In this document: one piece after another, positions 46,181 through 55,235 of the stretch
Layout of the letters: every line of letters begins with the position of its first letter
Numbering within the stretch: position 1 is the stretch's first letter
Program-made: the position numbers and the translations under genes
Assembly: GCF_001421885.1 (NCBI RefSeq)
Contig: NZ_LMLH01000012.1
Coordinates: 35,738 to 99,737, forward strand
From: Pseudomonas sp. Leaf48
GTDB taxonomy: Bacteria; Pseudomonadota; Gammaproteobacteria; Pseudomonadales; Pseudomonadaceae
Length of the DNA stretch: 64,000 nt
Direction: 5' to 3'
Notes under the pieces: model-generated
The model's database searches: none
What the model was told of the DNA's origin: nothing
What the model saw: only the letters and a program-made list of their open reading frames with translations

Positions 46181-47089
46181 CTACCGGGTCGATACCTTAG
46201 CCACTTTCACCACCGTCGGCTTCAACACCATCCACAACGCCAGCGCAATCAACAACCCCCCATAAATATGCGCCATGGACAGTGGCTCATCGAGAAACAG
46301 CGCTCCCCACAACACGCCGAACAGCGGAATCAAAAAGGTCGTGGTCATCGATTTCACCGGACCAATCGAGCTCAGGAGCCGGAAGTAAATAATGTACGCA
46401 AACGCCGTGCAGCCCAGGCCCAGGCCCAGCAACGACAACCAGACATTCCAGCCGCCCCAGCTCGTCGGTGGCTGGGTGATTACGCTGTAACCGAACAACG
46501 GCAGCAGCAACAGGGTTGCCCCCAGCATGCTGCCCAGCGCTGAAAGACGACTGTCGAGCCCACCGGCCTGATCGAGCCAGCGGCGGGCCAGAAACCCCGC
46601 AAATCCGTAGCAAGTGGTCGCGAGCAGGCAGGCGACGGCACCCATCAGCAGTTTCATATCGAACGCCACCGGACCGGCACGGGTCAGCACGCCCACGCCG
46701 AACAGCCCCAGGAACACACCGCCGAGTTTGGCGCCAGTGAGCCTTTCATGGAAAAACAGGCCGCCGATCAGCACGCCCATCAAGGGGGTCGTGGCATTGA
46801 AAATCGACGAGTAACCGGCTGGCAACACCTGCGCGGCCACCGAATAGAGGGTCGCCGGAATCCCGGAGTTGATCACCCCGAGCAGCATCACGGTTTTGAG
46901 TTTGCCCTTGAAATCCCAGCTGACACGCATCAGCCCCAGTATCACCAACAGTCCGGCGGCGGCGATCGATACACGGAAAAAAGCGGTAGGAATGCTGCCG
47001 ATCACCGGGGCGATGATGCGCATGAACAGAAAGCTCGCCCCCCAAATGGCCGCCAGGGACAGTAAACGAAATATATCGACGGGGTTCAC
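46181..47089 (-). CDS. EamA/DMT family transporter
   Basis: 302 residues from GTG 47089, with AGGAAGGA upstream; the longer in-frame extension (to 47197) has no family-like sequence. Ten helices in two EamA repeats (LLSLAAIWGASFLFMRIIAP; CLLATTCYGFAGFLARRWLD). Probable metabolite exporter; head to head with aceK. Confidence 0.88.
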   Translation of the reverse strand: MNPVDIFRLLSLAAIWGASFLFMRIIAPVIGSIPTAFFRVSIAAAGLLVILGLMRVSWDFKGKLKTVMLLGVINSGIPATLYSVAAQVLPAGYSSIFNATTPLMGVLIGGLFFHERLTGAKLGGVFLGLFGVGVLTRAGPVAFDMKLLMGAVACLLATTCYGFAGFLARRWLDQAGGLDSRLSALGSMLGATLLLLPLFGYSVITQPPTSWGGWNVWLSLLGLGLGCTAFAYIIYFRLLSSIGPVKSMTTTFLIPLFGVLWGALFLDEPLSMAHIYGGLLIALALWMVLKPTVVKVAKVSTR

Positions 47090-47270
47090 TGCGCGGTCCT
47101 TCCTGGGGGGAGGGGCGAAAGTGTTGCCGAGTGTGTGATCGATGGCAACCGAAATCCGGGCATTTAACTCTTCAGGGTGTCGACGACGCGAAGGCACAAA
47201 AATTACGCTTCTCCTGCACCCGCTTCACTGGCTAAGCTCAGGGCTCCCGAATTCCCGCAGAGGTCTCACC

Positions 47271-48989
47271 ATGGCGCAGCAATGGCCAGCCGCCGACATC
47301 GCCCGAATGGTTCTCGATGGCTTTGACGATTACCGCGAGCATTTCCGTCAGATCACCGACGGCGCCCGGGCCCGCTTCGAGCAGGCTCTCTGGCAGGAGA
47401 CGCAATCGGCGTCGGCGGCACGGATCAACCTTTACGAAGAAAAAGTCGGCGAAACGGTGGAGCGGCTGCGCACCGCGTTTGATGCCGATACGCTGGACGT
47501 AAGCTGCTGGCCGCTGGTCAAAAGCGCCTACATCACCCTGATCGACCTGCGCTTCGACGATGAGCTGTCCGAAACCTGGTACAACTCGATTTTCTGCGGC
47601 CTGTTCAGCCACGACCTGATCAGCGATGGCTGCATGTTCATCCACACCACCCGGCCGAGCCTGCGTCGTGCCCGTGCTGCGCAAACCCGTACCTATAAAC
47701 CCCAGGGCCAGCTGTCGGCGATGCTGGCGAGCATCTTCGCCGACTACCGTTTCAGCGAGGCGTACGCCGATTTGTCCGGCGACCTGCGCCGTCTCGAAGC
47801 GCAGCTGCGCGAGAACCTGCCGGACTGGGTGTGCAAGGACCCCGAGCTGAGTGTCGAGCTGTTTTCGTCGGTACTCTATCGCAACAAGGGCGCGTACCTG
47901 GTGGGGCGCATCTACACCGCCGATGAGCAGTGGCCGCTGGTGATTCCGCTGTTGCACCGCGAAGGTCGCGGGATTCAGATCGATGCACTGATCACCGATG
48001 AAGCCGATGTGTCGATCATTTTCTCGTTTACCCGCTCGTATTTCATGGTGGACGTGCCAGTGCCGGCGGAATTCATTGGCTTCCTCAAGCGCATCCTGCC
48101 GGGCAAGCACATTGCCGAGCTGTACACTTCGATAGGTTTCTACAAACACGGCAAGTCCGAATTCTACCGGGCACTGATCAACCACCTGGCCAACACCGAC
48201 GACCAGTTCATCATGGCCCCCGGCGTGCGCGGCATGGTCATGAGCGTGTTTACCCTGCCGGGTTTCAACACCGTATTCAAAATCATCAAGGACCGTTTCT
48301 CGCCGTCAAAAAACGTCGACCGTGCCACGGTGATCGAGAAGTACCGCCTGGTGAAGAGCGTCGACCGCGTGGGGCGCATGGCCGATACCCAGGAGTTCGC
48401 CGACTTCCGTTTCCCGTTGAGCAAGTTCGACCCGGCGTGCCTGGAGGAGCTGCTGGAAGTCGCGCCGTCCACGGTGTCGGTGGAAGGCGACACGGTGCTG
48501 ATTCGCCACTGCTGGACCGAGCGGCGCATGACCCCGCTGAACCTGTATCTGGAAAACGCCAACGAGGCGCAGGTGCACGAAGCGCTGGAAGACTACGGCC
48601 TGGCGATCAAGCAACTGGCGGCGGCGAACATCTTTCCCGGCGACATGCTGCTGAAAAACTTTGGCGTCACCCGCCATGGGCGCGTGGTGTTCTACGACTA
48701 TGACGAGATCTGCTTCCTGACCGAAGCCAACTTCCGATACATTCCGCAGCCGCGTACACCGGAAGATGAAATGGCCTCTGAGCCCTGGTATTCGATCGGG
48801 CCGCTGGATGTGTTCCCGGAGGAATTTCCGCCGTTTTTGTTTGCTGATTCGGGGCAGCGCAAGTTGTTCGATCAGTTGCATGGCGAGTTGTATAACGCCG
48901 ATTACTGGAAGAGCCTGCAAGAGGCGATTCGGGCAGGGAAGGTGATTGATGTGTTTCCTTATCGGCGCAAGGGGTTGGATAGCGAGTAG
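47271..48989 (+). CDS. aceK: Isocitrate dehydrogenase kinase/phosphatase
   Basis: 572 residues from ATG 47271 (AGAGG upstream). The AceK regulatory domain fills the N-terminal ~310 residues; the kinase-like domain has the ATP loop [19 protein letters not shown], the catalytic [20 protein letters not shown] and the metal Asp in [10 protein letters not shown]. It phosphorylates and dephosphorylates isocitrate dehydrogenase to steer carbon into the glyoxylate shunt. Unlike E. coli, it is not linked to aceBA here. Confidence 0.95.
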   Translation: MAQQWPAADIARMVLDGFDDYREHFRQITDGARARFEQALWQETQSASAARINLYEEKVGETVERLRTAFDADTLDVSCWPLVKSAYITLIDLRFDDELSETWYNSIFCGLFSHDLISDGCMFIHTTRPSLRRARAAQTRTYKPQGQLSAMLASIFADYRFSEAYADLSGDLRRLEAQLRENLPDWVCKDPELSVELFSSVLYRNKGAYLVGRIYTADEQWPLVIPLLHREGRGIQIDALITDEADVSIIFSFTRSYFMVDVPVPAEFIGFLKRILPGKHIAELYTSIGFYKHGKSEFYRALINHLANTDDQFIMAPGVRGMVMSVFTLPGFNTVFKIIKDRFSPSKNVDRATVIEKYRLVKSVDRVGRMADTQEFADFRFPLSKFDPACLEELLEVAPSTVSVEGDTVLIRHCWTERRMTPLNLYLENANEAQVHEALEDYGLAIKQLAAANIFPGDMLLKNFGVTRHGRVVFYDYDEICFLTEANFRYIPQPRTPEDEMASEPWYSIGPLDVFPEEFPPFLFADSGQRKLFDQLHGELYNADYWKSLQEAIRAGKVIDVFPYRRKGLDSE

Positions 48990-49004
48990 GTATTCAAGAA
49001 CCCC

Positions 49005-49521
49005 CCCTCACCCCAGCCCTCTCCCGGGGGGAGAGGGGGCCGACCGAGGCGTCTTGCGTCAAACATCGACCTGAAAGACCTTGGCGATTATGGATTCGGT
49101 AAAGCATCCGGACAGTCGATGTGCTTCTGAAGTCTTGGCAATAATGGATTCAACAAAGCACTCGCAGGTCGATGCACGTCTAAAGCAACCTACCCCAGCC
49201 CTTTCCCGGGGGGAGAGGGGGCCGACCGAGGCGTCTTGTGTCAAACATCGACCTGAAAGACCTTGGCGATTATGGATTCGGTAAAGCACCCGGACAGTCG
49301 ATGTGCTTCTGAAGTCTTGGCAATAATGGATTCGGCAAAGCACTCAAAGGGCGATGTACTCTGCTGTCTTGGCAATAATGGATTCAACAAAGCACCCAAC
49401 AGTCGATGTGCTTCTGCAGTCTTGGCAATAATGGATTCAACAAAGCACTCGCAGGTCGATGCACGTCTAAAGCAACCCACAATCGGCCCCCTCTCCCTCC
49501 GGGAGAGGGCTGGGGTGAGGG
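49005..49521. repeat. Composite element with 39-nt terminal inverted repeats
   Basis: The left end (49005-49043) and the inverted right end (49483-49521) match at 38 of 39 positions, each containing a CCCTCTCCC/GGGAGAGGG hairpin. A third, direct copy of the left end lies inside at about 49193-49231, giving a tandem duplication with offset 182 bp. Between them sit six imperfect units. Looks like a MITE/REPIN-class non-autonomous element expanded internally; no transposase is present. Confidence 0.8.
49081..49477. repeat. Six imperfect ~53-bp repeat units
   Basis: Units begin at 49081, 49135, 49263, 49317, 49369 and 49422, each opening TTGGCRATWATGGATTC and continuing AAAGCAYYC ... GTCGATG. 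Spacing is 52-54 bp except between units 2 and 3, where a hairpin copy of the element end intervenes. The sequence CATCGACCTG precedes the first unit and its inverse CAGGTCGATG ends units 2 and 6. Confidence 0.85.
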
Positions 49522-49606
49522 TAGCAATCCCCCTGACACGCCACAAATCCCCCAAATCTGCGACAATCCGCAACCTGCGCCACTAGACGACTGAATTGCG
49601 TACCCG

Positions 49607-52600
49607 ATGACCGACGAATCGCCCTCCATCGACAAACTGCTGAAAAACCTCGATCACGCCATGCTCGCCGACCGCCACCGGCTGCGGCGGCAACTGCTTG
49701 AGCTGCGCAAGAAACCCGACGACGCCAAGCTGGCCCAGTGGGTTTCGCGCATGCAAGCCTCCTGTGATCAGGTGCTGGCGCGCAAGGCCAGCCTGCCGGT
49801 GATTCGTTACGACGACAGCCTGCCAATCGCCGCCAAGCGCGACGAAATCAAGAAGGCACTGGAAAAGCATCAGGTGTTGATCATTGCCGGTGAAACCGGG
49901 TCGGGCAAAACCACCCAGTTGCCAAAGATCTGCCTGGAGATCGGCCGCGGCCAGCATGGCCTGATCGGCCACACCCAGCCGCGCCGAATTGCCGCGCGCA
50001 GCGTCGCCAGCCGGGTTGCCGAGGAACTGGGCACGCCATTGGGCGCGCTGGTTGGATATCAGGTGCGCTTTGAGGATCAGAGCGACTCCAACACGCTGAT
50101 CAAACTGATGACCGACGGCATCCTGCTGGCGGAAACCCAGAACGACCGCTATCTGGAGCGCTACGACACGATCATCGTCGACGAAGCCCACGAACGCAGC
50201 CTCAACATCGACTTCCTGCTCGGTTACCTGAAAACCCTGCTGCCGCGCCGTCCGGATCTGAAAGTCATCATCACCTCGGCGACCATCGACCTGGAGCGCT
50301 TCTCCAAGCACTTCGACGATGCGCCGATTGTCGAAGTCTCCGGGCGTACCTTCCCGGTGGACACCTGGTATCGCCCGCTGACCCTGGAGCAGGACGAAGA
50401 GGGCAACCGTGTCGAGGACGACCTGACCGTGGATCAGGCGATCCTTGCCACCCTCGACGAAATCGCCGCTTTCGAGCGCAGCGAACGCCGCAGTCCCGGT
50501 GACGTGCTGGTGTTTTTGCCCGGCGAGCGGGAGATTCGCGACGCTGCCGACATGCTGCGCAAGGCCCAGCTCAAGCACACCGAGATTCTGCCGCTGTACG
50601 CGCGTTTGTCGCCGGCCGAACAGCAGCGGATTTTCCAGTCGCACCCCGGCCGACGCGTCGTCTTGGCAACCAACGTCGCGGAAACCTCGTTGACCGTGCC
50701 GGGTATCCGTTACGTGATCGACAGCGGCACCGCGCGCATCAGCCGCTACAGCTACCGCGCCAAGGTCCAGCGCCTGCCCATCGAAGCGATTTCCCAGGCC
50801 AGCGCCAACCAGCGCAAGGGCCGTTGCGGGCGGGTCGAGCCGGGTATCTGCGTGCGCCTGTACAGCGAAGAGGATTTTCTCGGTCGCCCGGAATTCACCG
50901 ATCCGGAGATCCTGCGTACCAACCTCGCGGCGGTTATTTTGCAGATGCTGCATCTGCGCCTCGGTGAAATCACCGCGTTTCCGTTCATCGAGCCGCCGGA
51001 TGGCAAGGCCATCAGTGACGGTTTCAACCTGCTGCAAGAACTCTCGGCGGTGGACCGCAACAGCCAGCTGACCCCGCTCGGACGGCAACTGGCGCGGCTG
51101 CCGGTAGACCCGCGCATGGGCCGCATGCTGCTTGAAGCGGCGAAACTCGGCAGCCTGCAGGAAGTCCTGATCGTCGCCAGCGCCATGTCGATCCAGGACC
51201 CGCGCGAGCGTCCGCCGGAGCGTCAGCAGGCGGCCGACCAGGCCCACGCCCAATGGAAAGACGCCGACTCGGACTTCGCCGGGCTGGTCAATCTATGGCG
51301 CGGTTTCGAGGAACAGCGCCAGGCATTGACCGCCAACCCGCTGCGCAACTGGTGCCGCAAGAACTTCCTCAATTATCTGCGCCTGCGCGAATGGCGTGAT
51401 TCCCATCGCCAGTTGAGCCTGATCTGTCGTGACATGCAGCTGAGCCTCAACAAGGAACCGGCGGACTACCCGAAACTGCACAAGGCCGTGCTGGTGGGGC
51501 TACTCAGCCAGATCGGCCAGAAAACCGAAGACGGCGATTACCTCGGCGCCCGTCAACGACGCTTCTGGATTCACCCGTCGTCAGGAATCGGCAAGAAGCG
51601 CCCGCAATGGCTGATGACCGCTGAACTGGTGGAAACCACCAAGCTCTACGCGCGCATGGTGGCCAAGATCGATGCCGACTGGATCGAGCCGCTGGCCGGG
51701 CACCTTATCAAGAAAAACCACTTCGAACCCCATTGGGAGAAGAAGCGCGGGCAGGTGGTGGCGTTCGAGCAGATCACCTTGTTCGGGCTGATCGTTGTCG
51801 GTCGCCGGCCGGTGCATTACGGCCCGGTCGACCCGGTGGTGTCGCGCGAACTGTTCATCCGCGAAGCCCTGGTACGTGGCGAGATTCAGTCCAAGGCCAA
51901 ATGCCTGACGGCCAATAAACAGTTGCTGGAGCAACTCGACGAACTGGAAGCCAAGGCCCGCCGTCGCGACATTCTCGCCGACGAAGAAACCCTGTTTGCC
52001 TTCTACGACGCACGGTTGCCGGCAGAGATCCACCAGACCGCGACCTTTGACGCCTGGTACCGGATCAACAGCCAGAAAGACCCGCAGTTGCTGATCATGC
52101 GCGAGGAAGACGTGCTGGCCCGCGAAGCCAGTGAAGTCACCGCCCTGCATTACCCGGACACCCTGCACATCGGTGATCTGGAATTGGCCTTGAGCTACCA
52201 CTTCGAACCCAATCATCCGCGCGACGGCGTGACTCTGCGGGTACCGGCGCCGCTGCTGCCGATGCTGCCGCCGGAGCGTCTGGAATGGCTGGTGCCGGGG
52301 GTGATCGAGGCCAAGTGCATCGCCCTGGTGCGCAACCTGCCCAAGGCCTTGCGCAAGAATTTCGTGCCGGTGCCGGACTTCGTCAAGGCCGCCTTGCAAC
52401 GCATGACCTTCGCCGAGGGTTCGCTGCCCCAGGCGCTGGGACGCGAGTTGCTGCGCATGACCGGGGCACGGGTCAGCGACGAAGCCTGGGCAGAAGCTGA
52501 GCAGCAGGTGGAAAACCATCTGCGGATGAACCTGGAAATTGTCGACGCCCAGGGCAAGTTCCTCGGCGAAGGCCGCGACCTCGCCGAACTCACTGCGCGC

Positions 52601-53518
52601 TTCGCCGAAGCCAGCCAAGCCGCCTTGGCCGTGCCGCAAACCGCGAAAAGCCAGCAGCCGGTCGAGCCGAAAGTGTTTGCCGCCGTGGCGGAAAAAACCC
52701 AACAGAAGATTGCCGGGCTGTCGATGACGGTGTATCCGGCACTGGTGGAAGAGGCCGGCACGGTCAAGGAAGGACGCTTCTCGACGCCGGCCGAGGCCGA
52801 GTTCCAGCATCGCCGCGCCTTGCAGCGCTTGTTGCTGCAGCAGTTGGCTGAACCGGCGAAGTTCCTGCGTAGCAAGTTACCGGGCCTGACTGACCTGGGC
52901 CTGCTGTACCGCGACATGGGGCGTGTCGATGCGCTGGTGGAAGACATTCTGCTGGCCAGCCTCGACAGCTGTATTCTCGACGGTGAAGATCCGCTGCCTC
53001 GTGACGGTGCCGGACTGGCGTCATTGGCCGAGCGCAAGCGCGGGGCCTGGACCGAGCACGCCGAGCGGCTGGCGAAACTGACCCTGGAAATCCTCAAGCT
53101 CTGGCACGGTCTGCAAAAGCGCTTCAAGGGCAAGATCGACCTGGCGCAAGCTGTGGCCCTGAACGACATCAAGCAGCAATTGAGTCATCTGGTGTATCCG
53201 GGTTTTGTCCGGGAAACGCCGATGCAGTGGCTCAAGGAGTTGCCGCGTTATCTGAAAGCAGTCGAGCAGCGTTTCGAAAAAATCGGTGCTCAGGTCCAGC
53301 GGGACCGGGTCTGGAGCGGCGAGCTGTCCGGACTCTGGAGCCAATACCAGGCCCGCGCCAGCAAGCACGCCCAGGAAGGCAAGCGCGACCCGCAGCTGGA
53401 GCTGTATCGCTGGTGGCTGGAGGAATACCGGGTTTCACTGTTCGCCCAGCAACTGGGGACCAAGGTGCCGATTTCCGACAAGCGTCTGAACAAGCAGTGG
53501 GCACAAGTCGAGCCTTAA
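49607..53518 (+). CDS. hrpA: ATP-dependent RNA helicase HrpA
   Basis: 1303 residues from ATG 49607, the normal HrpA length. DEAH-box motifs: Walker A GETGSGKTTQLPKI near residue 95, DEAHERSLN at 192, SATIDLERFSKHF, VLVFLPGEREIRDAADML and the motif VI QRKGRCGRVEPG. The helicase core is followed by HA2/OB-like regions and a large C-terminal DUF3418 domain specific to HrpA. In E. coli it works on mRNA processing and stalled ribosome complexes. Single-gene transcript ending at a REPIN. Confidence 0.95.
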   Translation: MTDESPSIDKLLKNLDHAMLADRHRLRRQLLELRKKPDDAKLAQWVSRMQASCDQVLARKASLPVIRYDDSLPIAAKRDEIKKALEKHQVLIIAGETGSGKTTQLPKICLEIGRGQHGLIGHTQPRRIAARSVASRVAEELGTPLGALVGYQVRFEDQSDSNTLIKLMTDGILLAETQNDRYLERYDTIIVDEAHERSLNIDFLLGYLKTLLPRRPDLKVIITSATIDLERFSKHFDDAPIVEVSGRTFPVDTWYRPLTLEQDEEGNRVEDDLTVDQAILATLDEIAAFERSERRSPGDVLVFLPGEREIRDAADMLRKAQLKHTEILPLYARLSPAEQQRIFQSHPGRRVVLATNVAETSLTVPGIRYVIDSGTARISRYSYRAKVQRLPIEAISQASANQRKGRCGRVEPGICVRLYSEEDFLGRPEFTDPEILRTNLAAVILQMLHLRLGEITAFPFIEPPDGKAISDGFNLLQELSAVDRNSQLTPLGRQLARLPVDPRMGRMLLEAAKLGSLQEVLIVASAMSIQDPRERPPERQQAADQAHAQWKDADSDFAGLVNLWRGFEEQRQALTANPLRNWCRKNFLNYLRLREWRDSHRQLSLICRDMQLSLNKEPADYPKLHKAVLVGLLSQIGQKTEDGDYLGARQRRFWIHPSSGIGKKRPQWLMTAELVETTKLYARMVAKIDADWIEPLAGHLIKKNHFEPHWEKKRGQVVAFEQITLFGLIVVGRRPVHYGPVDPVVSRELFIREALVRGEIQSKAKCLTANKQLLEQLDELEAKARRRDILADEETLFAFYDARLPAEIHQTATFDAWYRINSQKDPQLLIMREEDVLAREASEVTALHYPDTLHIGDLELALSYHFEPNHPRDGVTLRVPAPLLPMLPPERLEWLVPGVIEAKCIALVRNLPKALRKNFVPVPDFVKAALQRMTFAEGSLPQALGRELLRMTGARVSDEAWAEAEQQVENHLRMNLEIVDAQGKFLGEGRDLAELTARFAEASQAALAVPQTAKSQQPVEPKVFAAVAEKTQQKIAGLSMTVYPALVEEAGTVKEGRFSTPAEAEFQHRRALQRLLLQQLAEPAKFLRSKLPGLTDLGLLYRDMGRVDALVEDILLASLDSCILDGEDPLPRDGAGLASLAERKRGAWTEHAERLAKLTLEILKLWHGLQKRFKGKIDLAQAVALNDIKQQLSHLVYPGFVRETPMQWLKELPRYLKAVEQRFEKIGAQVQRDRVWSGELSGLWSQYQARASKHAQEGKRDPQLELYRWWLEEYRVSLFAQQLGTKVPISDKRLNKQWAQVEP

Positions 53519-53536
53519 CCCTTGTGGAGTGGGGCC

Positions 53537-53697
53537 TGTGGCGAGGGGCTTGTCCGACCGCCGCACCGCCCCGCCGGGAGGCGAAGCCGGCCCAAAACCT
53601 GTGACGTCGGTGTATCGGTTTCATCGAGTGCGCAGGTTTACGCCTGCTTCGCAGCCGAACGGGGCGGTGCGGCGGTCGGACAAGCCCCCTCGCCACA
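53537..53697. repeat. REPIN of the GGGGCTTGTCCGACCGCC family
   Basis: Arms TGTGGCGAGGGGCTTGTCCG ... and their inverse, about 37 bp each with one gap, separated by ~86 bp. It lies 18 bp after the hrpA stop and probably stabilises or ends that transcript. Distinct from the GTGGGAGCGGGC family. Confidence 0.88.
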
Positions 53698-53957
53698 CAA
53701 GCCCCTTCACCCCATATCGGCCTTCACCAAATAAGTCCACACAAGTAGGTGTTTGCTCGCGCAAAAGGGGCGAAAACCTGACGTTTATGGCAAACTTCGC
53801 GCCTATAAATACCGGCCCCTCGGTTTAGAGCCTTCGCGGCTGCGGGCAGGTCGGATAAAGCGATGCCAGGTTTGCGTCCCCTGGATGGGAATAGACCCCT
53901 TGTGTGTTGGTACGTCGGTGCCAATGCTTTCTGCCTGAACAGATTAGAGACACGACC

Positions 53958-55079
53958 ATGCATAACGTCGTCATCAGCGGCACCGGCCTCTACACCCCGG
54001 CCAATAGCATCTCCAACGAAGAGCTGGTGCAGTCTTTCAATACTTACGTCGCCCAGTTCAATGCCGACAACGCCGACGCCATCGCGCGTGGCGAAGTCGA
54101 GGCCTTGACCGAGTCCAGTGCGGCATTCATCGAAAAAGCTTCCGGCATCAAGAGCCGCTTTGTCATGGACAAGGAAGGCATTCTCGATCCGCAACGCATG
54201 GCCCCACGCCTGCCCGAGCGTTCGAACGATGAGTGGTCGGTGCTCTGTCAGATGGCCATCGGCGCTGCCGAACAAGCCTTGCAACGCGCCGGCAAGACTG
54301 CCGCGGATATCGACGGCGTCATCGTCGCCTGCTCCAACCTGCAGCGGGCCTACCCGGCCATTGCCATCGAATTGCAGGAAGCGCTGGGCATCCAGGGGTT
54401 CGGTTTCGACATGAACGTGGCGTGCTCCTCGGCGACTTTCGGCATCCAGACCGCCGCCAACAGCGTGCAACTGGGCCAGGCCCGGGCGATCCTGATGGTC
54501 AACCCGGAGGTCTGCACCGGCCACCTGAATTTCCGCGATCGCGACAGCCACTTCATCTTCGGCGATGCCGCGACGGCGGTGATCATCGAGCGCGCCGACC
54601 TGGCCACGTCCAAGTACCAGTTCGACATCGTCAGCACCAAGCTGCTGACCAAGTTCTCGAACAACATCCGCAACAACTTCGGTTTCCTCAACCGCGCTGC
54701 GGAAGAGGGCATTGGTGCCAAGGACAAACTGTTCGTGCAGGAAGGCCGCAAGGTATTCCGCGATGTCTGCCCTATGGTCGCCGAACTGATCGCTACCCAT
54801 CTGGAAGAGAACCAGTTGAACGTCAGCGACGTGCAGCGCTTCTGGCTGCACCAGGCCAACCTCAGCATGAACCACCTGATCGTGAAGAAACTGCTCGGTC
54901 GCGACGCCACCGAACAGGAAGCGCCGGTGATTCTCGACACCTACGCCAACACCAGTTCCGCAGGTTCGGTGATTGCGTTCCACAAAAACCAGGACGACCT
55001 GGCCGCCGGCTCGCTGGCCGTGCTGAGTTCGTTTGGCGCGGGTTATTCGATTGGCAGCGTGTTGTTGCGTAAACGCTGA
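53958..55079 (+). CDS. Beta-ketoacyl-ACP synthase III, PA3286-like
   Basis: 373 residues from ATG 53958. Thiolase-fold Cys-His-Asn triad: Cys in MNVACSSATFGIQ, His in FWLHQANLSMN and Asn in DTYANTSSAGSV; the N-terminus NVVISGTGLYTPANSISNEE is typical. The length exceeds E. coli FabH (317) and matches the Pseudomonas enzyme reported to condense octanoyl-CoA from beta-oxidation with malonyl-ACP, feeding fatty acid synthesis. A TATAAAT at 53804-53810 could be a -10 element. Single gene. Confidence 0.88.
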   Translation: MHNVVISGTGLYTPANSISNEELVQSFNTYVAQFNADNADAIARGEVEALTESSAAFIEKASGIKSRFVMDKEGILDPQRMAPRLPERSNDEWSVLCQMAIGAAEQALQRAGKTAADIDGVIVACSNLQRAYPAIAIELQEALGIQGFGFDMNVACSSATFGIQTAANSVQLGQARAILMVNPEVCTGHLNFRDRDSHFIFGDAATAVIIERADLATSKYQFDIVSTKLLTKFSNNIRNNFGFLNRAAEEGIGAKDKLFVQEGRKVFRDVCPMVAELIATHLEENQLNVSDVQRFWLHQANLSMNHLIVKKLLGRDATEQEAPVILDTYANTSSAGSVIAFHKNQDDLAAGSLAVLSSFGAGYSIGSVLLRKR

Positions 55080-55084
55080 GTTGT

Positions 55085-55108
55085 TGTAGGAGCTTGCTCG
55101 CTCCTACA
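55085..55108. repeat. Short REP-type hairpin
   Basis: Perfect 9-bp stem TGTAGGAGC / GCTCCTACA with loop TTGCTC, 5 bp after the synthase stop. Confidence 0.8.
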
Positions 55109-55131
55109 GGAGAGGTTTGTCCCAAATAGAA

Positions 55132-55190
55132 ACAGCCCGGCGTTGACCTATCGGAGGATGATGGGGACCGATAGACCAACGTCAGGCTGT
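55132..55190. terminator. Long hairpin between convergent genes, probable bidirectional terminator
   Basis: Interrupted stem: ACAGCC, CGTTG and CTATCGG pair with CCGATAG, CAACG and GGCTGT around a 13-nt loop. No strong T-run, so it may work by stabilising the porin mRNA end. Confidence 0.65.
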
Positions 55191-55235
55191 GGGTGCGACC
55201 CGGGCTTCCTTGACCGGGTCATGTAGCGGGGTGAA

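Larger units (their letters stand above)
48990..49606. other. 617-bp gap occupied by a composite repeat element
   Basis: No gene supported. About 84% of the gap is the element at 49005-49521; the remaining 85 bp before hrpA should hold the hrpA promoter and leader. Short reading frames inside the repeats (AIMDSTKHSQVDA and its relatives) recur only because the DNA repeats. Confidence 0.8.

Noticed and set aside
49081..49477. Cluster of tRNA-like or coding repeats (recurring AIMDSTKHSQ peptide)
   Set aside because: The units lack a cloverleaf and anticodon arm. Peptide similarity follows from DNA repetition, frames are broken between units and no start signal exists.
49583..51253. 556-residue open frame antisense to hrpA, plus similar long antisense frames at 2470-3819 and 51581-52810
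   Set aside because: Antisense shadows of strongly biased coding sequence; none shows a recognisable domain.
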